Part shown: piece by piece, positions 54,855 to 62,006 of the stretch
Layout: every line of letters starts with the position of its first letter
Numbering within the stretch: position 1 is the first letter of the stretch
NCBI GenBank assembly: GCA_937958475.1
Contig: CALFXR010000207.1
Location: 15,512 to 79,511 of the forward strand
Origin: an uncultured Mesorhizobium sp.
GTDB taxonomy: Bacteria > Pseudomonadota > Alphaproteobacteria > Rhizobiales > Rhizobiaceae
Length of the DNA stretch: 64,000 nucleotides
Reading direction: 5' to 3'
Made by a program: the position numbers and the translations under genes
Notes under the pieces: model-generated
The model's database searches: none
Told to the model about the DNA's origin: nothing
What the model saw: only the letters and a program-made list of their open reading frames with translations

Positions 54855-56072
54855 ATGGCCGCCAACGCACCCAGAATCCTCGTCGTCGGCACCGGTCCCG
54901 TCGGTCTCATCGCCGCCTTGTCGCTGTCGCGCGCCGGTTTCGCCGTGGACCTCGCCGGTCCCGACGTACGAATGGATGATCGCCGGACGACCGCGCTGAT
55001 GGTGCCGGCTCTCAATCATCTCCGGCAATTGGGCGTCCTCGACGCGATCGAGGCCGGTGCCGCCCCGCTGGCGGTCATGCGCATCGTCGACGCCACCGGG
55101 CGGCTGATCCGCTCGCCGGTCGTCACCTTCCGCGCCAGCGAGATCGGCGAACGCCATTTCGGCCTCAACATCCCGAACCGGCACCTGAACAAGGTCCTCG
55201 CCGACGCGGCGTTCACCGACCCGAACATCGCGCGGCGCAAGTCAGTGGTCGAATCGTGGCGGCTCGAGGCGGATCGCGCGGTGGCGCTTTTCTCCGGCGG
55301 CGTCGAGATCGGGACGCCGCTTGCGGTCGCCGCGGACGGGAGGCTTTCGCCGGCCCGCGACGCGGCCGGGATCAGGACGGTCACCCACGACTATCCGCAG
55401 GCCGCCCTCGTCCTCAATTTCGCACATACGCGCCCGCATGGCTCGGTATCGACGGAGTTCCACACCGAGACCGGCCCCTTCACCCAGGTTCCTCTGCCAG
55501 GCGACCGCTCGAGTCTGGTCTGGGTGGTGCGGCCCCAGACCGCCGAAGAACTCGCCGGCCTCGACGACGCCGCGCTGTCCCGCCGAGTCGAAGACCGCAT
55601 GCAGTCGATGCTCGGACGCGTCACGGTCGAGCCCGGCCGGCAGATCTATCCCCTGTCGGCCAAGGTGCCTTTGTCTTTCGGACGCAATCGCGTCGCGCTG
55701 CTCGGCGAAGCCGCCCACGTCTTTCCGCCGATCGGTGCCCAGGGCCTCAACCTCGGCATCCGGGACGTCGTCGATCTGGTCGATTCGATCAGGCAGAATC
55801 CAGCCGACCCCGGAGAGGCGCGCGTGCTCGCAGCCTACGATCGCAAGCGGCGACCCGACATCCTCGCACGGACCGGTGCGGTCGACCTCCTCAACCGGTC
55901 GCTGCTTTCCGACCTGCTTCCGGCGCAGTTCGCGCGCACGGCCGGTCTCGGTCTGCTCGGCGCCTTTGGACCGCTGCGCGCCTTCTTCATGCGCGAGGGC
56001 ATGCGGCCGGGCAGCGGCGTCTCGGCAACCTTCGACGGGTTAAGGGAACAGGTCGGGCGGAAGCGCGCCTGA
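54855..56072 (+). CDS. ubiH: UbiH/UbiF-type FAD-dependent hydroxylase (ubiquinone biosynthesis)
   Basis: 405 residues. FAD motif ILVVGTGPVGLIAALSLSRAGF at the N-terminus (shown by GTGPVGLIAALSL), the second FAD motif VALLGEAAHVFPPIGAQGLN near 286-305, and the substrate-side DDRRTTALMVPAL are characteristic. The family performs O2-dependent ring hydroxylations of ubiquinone precursors. This is the aerobic counterpart of UbiU-UbiV, so both routes are encoded within this window. Its 3' end overlaps the convergent AEC gene by 33 bases. Exact ring position is uncertain, because alphaproteobacterial UbiL/UbiM-type enzymes can be multi-position. Confidence 0.87.
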   Translation: MAANAPRILVVGTGPVGLIAALSLSRAGFAVDLAGPDVRMDDRRTTALMVPALNHLRQLGVLDAIEAGAAPLAVMRIVDATGRLIRSPVVTFRASEIGERHFGLNIPNRHLNKVLADAAFTDPNIARRKSVVESWRLEADRAVALFSGGVEIGTPLAVAADGRLSPARDAAGIRTVTHDYPQAALVLNFAHTRPHGSVSTEFHTETGPFTQVPLPGDRSSLVWVVRPQTAEELAGLDDAALSRRVEDRMQSMLGRVTVEPGRQIYPLSAKVPLSFGRNRVALLGEAAHVFPPIGAQGLNLGIRDVVDLVDSIRQNPADPGEARVLAAYDRKRRPDILARTGAVDLLNRSLLSDLLPAQFARTAGLGLLGAFGPLRAFFMREGMRPGSGVSATFDGLREQVGRKRA

Positions 56073-57002
56073 CTTGATCAGGTAGAGAAGACCGGTCACG
56101 GTGCCGACCGAGATCAGCGTGGTGATCAGCACGCTCGCCGACGCCCGCTGGACCCAGACGTTGTACTGCTGGGCGATGACGAACACGTTGGTCGCCGTCG
56201 GCAGCGCCGCCAGGAGCACGGCGGAAAATACCCATTCCGGGGAAAAGTTCCCGACCCAGCTCAGCACCACCCACGCCACCATCGGGTGGACCACCAGCTT
56301 CAGCACGGCGATCGGGGCCATCTCGGTCGGCACGCGCTTCAGCGGGCGCAAGGCAAGCGTGACGCCCATGGCGAACAGCGCGCAGGGAGCGGCGGCGCGC
56401 GCCAGATATTCGAGGAAGCGCTCGATCGGCACCGGCGGGCGGAACTCGAAATAGGCCCCGGCGACGCCGACCGCGGTGGCGATGATGAAGGGATGCAGGA
56501 CAATCTTGCGCAGCACGCCGAGCGCGAGGGTCAGCGGCGGCGACTTGTCGTCACCCGACAGCGCCATCATCATCGGCGCGATGGCGAAATGCATGATGTT
56601 CTCGAAACAGAAGATCAGCGCGACGGGCACGGCCGCCTCCTCGCCGAAGGCGAGCAGCGCCAGCCCCGGCCCCATGTAGCCGATATTGCCGTAGGCCGCC
56701 GCCAGGCCCTTGATCGTCGATTCCGCGATGCGCCCCTCGGAGACCAGGATCGAGCCGACGAACATCATGGAGAAGATCAGGTAGGTCGAGAACACCGCGC
56801 CGAAGATGAAGGACCACTCGGTCAGCCGTTCGAACGGCGTCTTGGCGAGGAGTTGGAAAAACAGCGCCGGCAGCGCGACGTAGATAATGAACGTATTCAT
56901 CCAGCCGAGCGCCTCGAGCGGCTGGCGCGTGATCCGGGCGACCAGGAAGCCCATGAAGATCAGGCCGAAGAACGGCAGAACGAGTCCGATGACGTCCGAC
57001 AT
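56040..57002 (-). CDS. AEC-family (auxin efflux carrier-type) transporter
   Basis: 320 residues with about ten membrane segments in two repeats of five. FGLIFMGFLVARI and IGYMGPGLALLAFG contain family positions; the C-terminal half has LAALPTATNVFVIAQQYNVW, a hallmark of AEC carriers. Substrates in bacteria include malate and malonate, but that for this member is unknown. Convergent with ubiH, overlapping it by 33 bases. Confidence 0.9.
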   Translation of the reverse strand: MSDVIGLVLPFFGLIFMGFLVARITRQPLEALGWMNTFIIYVALPALFFQLLAKTPFERLTEWSFIFGAVFSTYLIFSMMFVGSILVSEGRIAESTIKGLAAAYGNIGYMGPGLALLAFGEEAAVPVALIFCFENIMHFAIAPMMMALSGDDKSPPLTLALGVLRKIVLHPFIIATAVGVAGAYFEFRPPVPIERFLEYLARAAAPCALFAMGVTLALRPLKRVPTEMAPIAVLKLVVHPMVAWVVLSWVGNFSPEWVFSAVLLAALPTATNVFVIAQQYNVWVQRASASVLITTLISVGTVTGLLYLIKSGALPPDLFP

Positions 57003-57118
57003 GGCAACCTTGAGCAGAAGCGCTTGCCGCCGCGCTAGACCCCGGGGCGCGGTGCGTCAAGCGCCGGGGATTGAACTCGCGACGTCCGTGATCCAGATAT
57101 GAGGTCGAGGTGGTGCGG

Positions 57119-57451
57119 ATGACCGGGACGAAAAAGGCGAAGTTCGGCATAGGACAGGTGGTGCGCCATCGCATTTTCCCGTTCCGTGGAGTGATTTTCG
57201 ACGTCGATCCCGAGTTCGCCAACACGGAGGAATGGTACCAGGCCATTCCTGCCGAGGTTCGCCCGCGCAAGGACCAGCCGTTCTACCATCTGCTCGCCGA
57301 AAACGCGGAAACCGCCTACGTCGCCTATGTGTCCGAGCAGAACCTGCTCGACGACGAGTCGGGCGAGCCGATCGGCCACCCGCAGGTTGGCGAGTTCTTC
57401 GACCGGGGTGCCGACGGGCACTACTCGCCCAAGGGTCGCGCGCGACACTGA
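57119..57451 (+). CDS. hspQ: Heat shock protein HspQ
   Basis: 110 residues from ATG 57119. The N-terminal KFGIGQVVRHRIFPFRGVIFDVDPEF and the PFYHLLAENAETAYVAYVSEQNL segment are highly characteristic of HspQ/YccV (given by the cores GQVVRHRIFPFRGV and YVAYVSEQNL). HspQ binds hemimethylated DNA and is a specificity-enhancing adaptor for the Lon protease. A GTG three codons earlier is an alternative start. It is followed by a GC-rich hairpin. Confidence 0.93.
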   Translation: MTGTKKAKFGIGQVVRHRIFPFRGVIFDVDPEFANTEEWYQAIPAEVRPRKDQPFYHLLAENAETAYVAYVSEQNLLDDESGEPIGHPQVGEFFDRGADGHYSPKGRARH

Positions 57452-57474
57452 TTCCCTTCGATACAGACGCACGA

Positions 57475-57497
57475 AAGGCGGGGCATTGCCCCGCCTT
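57475..57497. terminator. Hairpin between convergent hspQ and ialB-like genes
   Basis: AAGGCGGGGC-ATT-GCCCCGCCTT forms a perfect 10-bp stem. The two genes converge here, so it may terminate both. Neither strand shows a good T-run directly after the stem, and the call is therefore tentative. Confidence 0.5.
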
Positions 57498-57552
57498 CGC
57501 GCACCGCGACCGTCAGGTCGCCGAATTCAGATGGACCGCCAGGTCGCAGAAC

Positions 57553-58176
57553 TCAGTTCCCGGCCTTCGCCTTGTCCTGCTCTTCCTTGAGCTTCTTGGC
57601 GAAGTCCTCGTTGTTCTTGTTGACGAACTCCTGCAGCTTCTTCTGCCGGTCCTCGATGTCCGACTGCTGCAGCGCCGGCCCGTCGAAGGCGCCGGTGAAG
57701 CCCTGAAGGCTTATCTTGATCGGGTTCGGCTGGTTCTGGAAGTTCACCGAAGTGAGGGTGAGCTCCTGGCCCTTCTTGAAGGACGCGACCAGCGTCTCGG
57801 AGAGCTGGGCCTCGGCCACGCAGCGGTCCGGGAAGCAGATCACGTAGTCGAGCTTCTGCGTCTTGCCGCCGTCGACCTGGAGGCCGATGCCGGGAGGCAC
57901 CATGCGGCCGCTCGGCACCGAAACCTGGAAGACCTTCCGGTTCACCTTGCCCTTCAGCTCGATCAGGCTGATGCCGGTGATCATCTGGCCCGTATCGGCC
58001 ATCATGATGTTCTGGACGTTGCAGATGTCGACGTCCTCCTGCTTGGAACAGGCCTTGAACCAGCCCTGGGGAACCTGTTCCTGCGCCGCGGCCGGCACGA
58101 GGCCCGCGCCAACGAAACCGGCCAGGCTGACGGCCAGGACGGCGAGACGGGAAGCGTCGATTTTCACGCTCGTCAT
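57553..58176 (-). CDS. IalB-type (invasion-associated locus B) exported protein
   Basis: 207 residues. A Sec signal peptide ends near VPAAAQ. The mature part follows IalB/YbhK-type organisation: WFKACSKQEDVDICNVQNIM (Cys pair), PPGIGLQVDGG and DYVICFPDRCVAEAQL (second Cys pair). A Lys/Asn/Glu-rich coiled tail ends in EEQDKAKAGN. The family is common in rhizobia and Brucella and was linked to erythrocyte invasion in Bartonella; here it is probably an envelope protein of general role. Confidence 0.9.
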   Translation of the reverse strand: MTSVKIDASRLAVLAVSLAGFVGAGLVPAAAQEQVPQGWFKACSKQEDVDICNVQNIMMADTGQMITGISLIELKGKVNRKVFQVSVPSGRMVPPGIGLQVDGGKTQKLDYVICFPDRCVAEAQLSETLVASFKKGQELTLTSVNFQNQPNPIKISLQGFTGAFDGPALQQSDIEDRQKKLQEFVNKNNEDFAKKLKEEQDKAKAGN

Positions 58177-58410
58177 AGTGGTTAGTTCCTCTCAATCGCT
58201 CGGGCCCGGCGTCGGGGCCGTTCGTCCCGCTTGGTGTTGCTCAAATGAGGCAACAGAATGACTGCCGCGCGCGTGTTACACCGCGGCTCGTTCCAAATCC
58301 AGCCTGCCGCTAGCCTATTCCCTGCTCCCGACAGCTTGTTTTGGTCGATTTCGGGCTGGTCTGCTAGGTTCCTGCGAATCGGAACCTTTCGCGGGAATGC
58401 GGAGCAAGCG

Positions 58411-60213
58411 ATGCGATCCCTCTTCGTCGCGATCCTCGGCGGTCTGGCCGCCGTCGTCGCCGGTACGGCCGTCGCCGAACCCATGCATGGCATCGCCATG
58501 CATGGCAAACCGGCACTGCCGCCGGATTTCGCCCACTTCCCCTTCGTGAACCCGGCTGCGCCGAAGGGCGGGCGCATCGACTACGCCGTGCAGGGCTCGT
58601 TCGACAGCCTCAATCCGCTGATCGTGCAGGGCGACGCCGCGCGTGGCCTGCTCGACCAGGCCTTCGGCAACACCGTCTTCGACACGCTGCTGATGCGCTC
58701 GCGAGACGAGGCGTTCACGCTCTACCCATTGCTCGCCGAGAGCGTCGAGACCGACGACGAGCGCACCTTCGTCGAATTCACGCTCGATCCGCGCGCCCGC
58801 TTCTCCGACGGGACGCCGGTGACGCCGGACGACGTTATCTTCACGATGGAACTGCTTCGCGACAAGGCGCGGCCGCTCTACCAGCGCTGGATCAAGGCGG
58901 TGGCGAAGATGGAGAAGGTCGGCGAGCGCGGCGTCCGCTTCACCTTCGGCGATTCTGCCGACCGCGAGACCCCGCTCCTGCTCGCACTGCTGCCGATCCT
59001 GCCGAAGCACGCCACCGACGCCGAGACCTTCGACAAATCGACGCTGAAGCCGCTCGTCGCCTCCGGTCCCTACATCGTCGACAAAGTGCGGCCCGGGGAA
59101 CTGCTCGCCCTGAAGCGGCGGCCGGACTACTGGGCGAAGGACATTCCGTCGAAGATCGGCTTCGACAATTACGACGAGATCCGGATCAACTACATCCGCG
59201 ACGAGAACACCATGTTCGAGAGCTTCAAGAAGGGCGTGGTCGACGTCTATCTGGAGACCGACACGGGACGCTGGGCGACCGGCTACGACTTCCCCGCCGC
59301 GACCGACGGACGCGTCGTCAAGGACGTGTTCGACACCGGGCTCCCCTCCGGAATGCTGGGCTTCGTCATGAACACCAGGCGGCCTGTGTTCAAGGACCGT
59401 GCAGTGCGCGCCGCGCTGGCCGGCATGTTCGACTTCGAATGGGCCAACAAGAACCTGTTCAACGATGCCTTCACGCGGACGAAGAGCTATTTCGACGGCT
59501 CGGAACTGTCGGCCCACGGCAATCCGGCGAGTGCGGCGGAGAAGGCGCTGCTGGCGCCCTTCCCTGACGCGGTGCTGCCGGAGGTCATGGCGGGGACGTG
59601 GGCACCGCCGGAATCGGATGGCACCGGGCGCGACCGTGCATTCCTTAAGAAAGGTTTCGATGCACTGAAGGCAGCCGGCTACGAGATGAAGGACGCCGTC
59701 CTGCGCGGCCCGGACGGCAGGCCGCTCAGCTTCGAGATCCTGCTCAACGGCAATTCCTCCGTGCCGATCAGCGTCGCCTGGCAGCGCACGCTGGAAAAGC
59801 TCGGCATCCAGGTGGCGATCCGCTCGGTCGACAGCGCCCAGTATCTCCAGCGCCAGCAGACCTACGATTTCGACGTCATCCTGCAGTCCTACACCTCGTC
59901 GCTGTCGCCCGGCGGCGAGCAGTTCGGCCGCTGGGGTTCAGGCTCGCGGGACGTCGACGGCACCTACAATTTCGCCGGCGTCGCCGATCCGGCCGTCGAT
60001 GCGATGCTCGACGCGCTGGTCAAGGCGCGCAGCCGCGAGGACTTCGTCACCGCCGTGCGCGCCTACGACCGGGTTCTGATCAGCGGCGCCTATGTCGTGC
60101 CTCTCTATCATCGCCCCGGGCAGTGGGTGGCGCGCTGGAAACACATCGAGCATCCCGACAAGACGCCCCTCTACGGATACCAGCTGCCCACCTGGTGGCG
60201 CGTCGCCCCTTGA
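58411..60213 (+). CDS. Extracellular solute-binding protein, family 5 (oligopeptide/YejA-type)
   Basis: 600 residues from ATG 58411, with a signal peptide ending at VAGTAVAE. GGRIDYAVQGSFDSLNP and FSDGTPVTPDDVIFTMELLRD are SBP_bac_5 hallmarks (cores GRIDYAVQGSFDSLNP and SDGTPVTPDDVIFTMELL). The length and N-terminal MHGIAMHGKPALPPDF resemble YejA, which supplies peptides such as microcin-type compounds to the YejBEF permease. No permease genes follow, so it must rely on partners elsewhere. The 51-codon upstream extension has no signal-peptide logic. Confidence 0.92.
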   Translation: MRSLFVAILGGLAAVVAGTAVAEPMHGIAMHGKPALPPDFAHFPFVNPAAPKGGRIDYAVQGSFDSLNPLIVQGDAARGLLDQAFGNTVFDTLLMRSRDEAFTLYPLLAESVETDDERTFVEFTLDPRARFSDGTPVTPDDVIFTMELLRDKARPLYQRWIKAVAKMEKVGERGVRFTFGDSADRETPLLLALLPILPKHATDAETFDKSTLKPLVASGPYIVDKVRPGELLALKRRPDYWAKDIPSKIGFDNYDEIRINYIRDENTMFESFKKGVVDVYLETDTGRWATGYDFPAATDGRVVKDVFDTGLPSGMLGFVMNTRRPVFKDRAVRAALAGMFDFEWANKNLFNDAFTRTKSYFDGSELSAHGNPASAAEKALLAPFPDAVLPEVMAGTWAPPESDGTGRDRAFLKKGFDALKAAGYEMKDAVLRGPDGRPLSFEILLNGNSSVPISVAWQRTLEKLGIQVAIRSVDSAQYLQRQQTYDFDVILQSYTSSLSPGGEQFGRWGSGSRDVDGTYNFAGVADPAVDAMLDALVKARSREDFVTAVRAYDRVLISGAYVVPLYHRPGQWVARWKHIEHPDKTPLYGYQLPTWWRVAP

Positions 60214-60234
60214 AATGGCCGAAGGAGCCTGCTC

Positions 60235-60918
60235 ATGACCGCCGAGAGAGAGACCGTGACCGTCGATGTCGTGTCCGACGTCGTATGCCCGTGGTGCTTC
60301 ATGGGCCAGAAGCGGCTCGACGCGGCTGCGGCCACCCTGCCCGACATCGATCTCGTCATCAACTGGCGGCCCTACCAGCTCGACCCGACGATTCCTGCAG
60401 GCGGCCTCGACCGGCAGCAATACATGACGGCGAAGTTCGGCAGCGCCGAGCGCGTCTCGCAGATGGGCGAGCGGCTGGTGCAGCTCGGCCTCGCCGAAGG
60501 CATCGACTTCCGCTTCGACAGGATTGCGATCGCCGCCAACACGCTCGACGCTCATCGCGTCATCCGCTGGGCGGGAACAGCCGGACAGGACGTGCAGGGC
60601 CGGCTTGTGCGCCGCCTGTTCCAGCTCAATTTCGAGGAAGGCGCCGACATCGGCGACCATGACGTGCTCGTCGAAGCGGCCCGCGAGGCCGGCATGGACG
60701 CAGCCGTCGTGGCGGCGCTGCTGCCCACCGACGCCGATGTCGAGGCGGTCCAGGCCGAGATCGCCACCGCCGGCCGCATGGGCATCACCGGCGTGCCCTG
60801 CTTCCTCATCGAGCAGCGCTACGCCGTCATGGGCGCGCAGGACGCCACGGTGCTCGCCGACGCCATCGCCAGGGTGGCCGAAGCGAAGGCCAAGGGGGAA
60901 CTGGACCAGCCGCAATAG
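60235..60918 (+). CDS. DsbA-family oxidoreductase, FrnE-like
   Basis: 227 residues. The active site is VVCPWCFMGQKRLD (Cys-Pro-Trp-Cys) near residue 18, inside a thioredoxin fold with a helical insert; the cis-proline is in GITGVPCFL. No signal peptide is present, so it acts in the cytoplasm like FrnE or polyketide-linked isomerases. The last 20 residues (TVLADAIARVAEAKAKGE) resemble a decayed copy found 780 bases downstream beyond vapBC. Confidence 0.93.
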   Translation: MTAERETVTVDVVSDVVCPWCFMGQKRLDAAAATLPDIDLVINWRPYQLDPTIPAGGLDRQQYMTAKFGSAERVSQMGERLVQLGLAEGIDFRFDRIAIAANTLDAHRVIRWAGTAGQDVQGRLVRRLFQLNFEEGADIGDHDVLVEAAREAGMDAAVVAALLPTDADVEAVQAEIATAGRMGITGVPCFLIEQRYAVMGAQDATVLADAIARVAEAKAKGELDQPQ

Positions 60919-60964
60919 GCGCATGCCTTCTGTGGCTGCGAGAGCCCTGGAACTTCGCCCCGGA

Positions 60965-61372
60965 TCAGGCCAGGTCGGTTTCGGCGAAATCCCTGCCTTT
61001 GTAGAGCAGGCCAATGCCCATCCGTCTGGCACAGGCGTAGGAGAGGCAATCGGCGAGGTTGAGACGGGCGGGATGTCCCCGGCCCTTGCCATAGCGTTGG
61101 AATGCGTCAATGGCGATCTCGGTATCGGCCGGTTCGATCGGCACGTTGGTGATACCGGCATCCGCCAGGAAGCGCGCGATGACTGCTCCTACCGCCAACG
61201 GCTCCACCGCGAGCTTGTATGAAAGCCGCGTCGTCGATTCGAGAACGACCAAAGGTGTCGTCACGCAATTCGGTGATTGCTCGATTCGCTCCGCCCAGTC
61301 GCCCGCATCCTCCTCGTCCGACAGGATGGCGACCAAGACCGAACTATCGACGAACATCAGGCGTGGCCCCAC
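60965..61372 (-). CDS. vapC: VapC-family toxin (PIN domain ribonuclease)
   Basis: 135 residues. PIN-domain acidic residues are in FVDSSVLVAIL (Asp), VLESTTRLS (Glu), NLADCLSYACA (Asp) and YKGRDFAETDL (Asp). VapC toxins cleave initiator tRNA or rRNA when freed from their antitoxin. The gene overlaps vapB by 16 bases, normal for this toxin-antitoxin type. Confidence 0.92.
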   Translation of the reverse strand: MGPRLMFVDSSVLVAILSDEEDAGDWAERIEQSPNCVTTPLVVLESTTRLSYKLAVEPLAVGAVIARFLADAGITNVPIEPADTEIAIDAFQRYGKGRGHPARLNLADCLSYACARRMGIGLLYKGRDFAETDLA

Positions 61373-61599
61373 ATCGCGTCGATCTCGTCCTTGGTCATGT
61401 CGCGACCGGCACCTTGAGATTGCGCGCGCAACTCGGCAGCGTAGGTCCTCGCGCGTTCGGCCAGAGGCTTCCGCTCCGTCTCCCGCCGAAGTTCGGCTTC
61501 AAGCGCCATGATCACGGCCTCCGTCATGGAGGTCTTCCGCTTCTCCGCGAGTTGGCGCGCCAGCGCCCTCGCCCTGGCGTCTCTGATCTGCAGGTTCAC
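61357..61599 (-). CDS. vapB: VapB-family antitoxin
   Basis: 80 residues from a GTG start with a strong AGGAGG 6 bases upstream. The N-terminal QIRDARARALARQLAEKRKTSMTEA fits the PSK/VapB-type transcription factor fold (core ARALARQLAEKRKTSMTEA), which binds the operator. The acidic C-terminus DMTKDEIDAMWG should wrap the VapC active site. VapB neutralises VapC and represses the operon. Confidence 0.9.
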   Translation of the reverse strand: MNLQIRDARARALARQLAEKRKTSMTEAVIMALEAELRRETERKPLAERARTYAAELRAQSQGAGRDMTKDEIDAMWGHA

Positions 61600-61625
61600 G
61601 GTTTACCTCCTGACGGGAAGAGATC

Positions 61626-61655
61626 GTCATTGCACGATATCATATGTGTCATGAC
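61626..61655 (-). promoter_or_regulatory. Possible vapBC promoter/operator
   Basis: A quasi-palindrome (GTCAT at 61626-61630 and ATGAC at 61651-61655) encloses the -10-like TATGAT on the minus strand (61644-61639), 40 bases before vapB. No good -35 is seen. Autoregulated VapBC operators look like this, but the call is weak. Confidence 0.35.
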
Positions 61656-61693
61656 AGGACCACGTCCCCAGGTCGCTGCCTTCTCGGCCAACC

Positions 61694-61765
61694 GAGGTTC
61701 TTGCCGACGCCATCCGCCGGCTCGCCGAGGCGAAGACGAAGGGGGGATCTGACCGGCGGGCGTGA
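61694..61765 (+). pseudogene. Remnant of the 3' end of a frnE-like gene
   Basis: Reading in frame, this segment gives EVLADAIRRLAEAKTKGGS and continues to a TGA. It aligns with the C-terminal TVLADAIARVAEAKAKGEL of the intact frnE-like gene that ends at 60918. Upstream of it the similarity stops abruptly. The DNA is close but not identical to the intact copy, so it is a diverged tail, not a recent exact duplication. It flanks vapBC on the far side, as expected if the module was inserted by recombination that left the old gene end behind. Confidence 0.6.
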
Positions 61766-61774
61766 ACGGCCGCG

Positions 61775-61879
61775 TCAGACGAACATCATCACCCCGACGG
61801 CGCCGGCTATAATCAGCACCAGGCCCCAAACCAGCATCGGGAGCAGTGTCGTATCGTCGCGTTCATTGATCTGTTTCAT
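61775..61879 (-). CDS. Small single-span membrane protein (34 aa)
   Basis: The frame starts MKQINERDDTTLLPMLVWG, continues with a hydrophobic stretch LVLIIAGAVGVMMFV and stops: a short charged N-terminal tail and one membrane helix ending at the C-terminus. The ribosome-binding site is weak. A 9-bp inverted repeat lies immediately upstream. Function unknown; the clean tail-anchored-like layout supports a real gene. Confidence 0.55.
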   Translation of the reverse strand: MKQINERDDTTLLPMLVWGLVLIIAGAVGVMMFV

Positions 61880-61884
61880 GCGGG

Positions 61885-61909
61885 TGCACCATCCATCGTC
61901 GATGGTGCA
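61885..61909. promoter_or_regulatory. Inverted repeat upstream of the 34-aa membrane protein
   Basis: TGCACCATC-N7-GATGGTGCA is a perfect 9-bp dyad, 5 bases before the small gene's start codon. It could form an RNA hairpin in the leader or bind a repressor. No T-run follows it. Confidence 0.4.
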
Positions 61910-62006
61910 TCAGTATGACCACGTGCGGCACGGCTCTTTGCGCCCCGGCAAGTTAGCAGCATTCAGCGGCGGGGCCGTTCAAAGCCGCGATTCCGACCGT
62001 GTTCGC

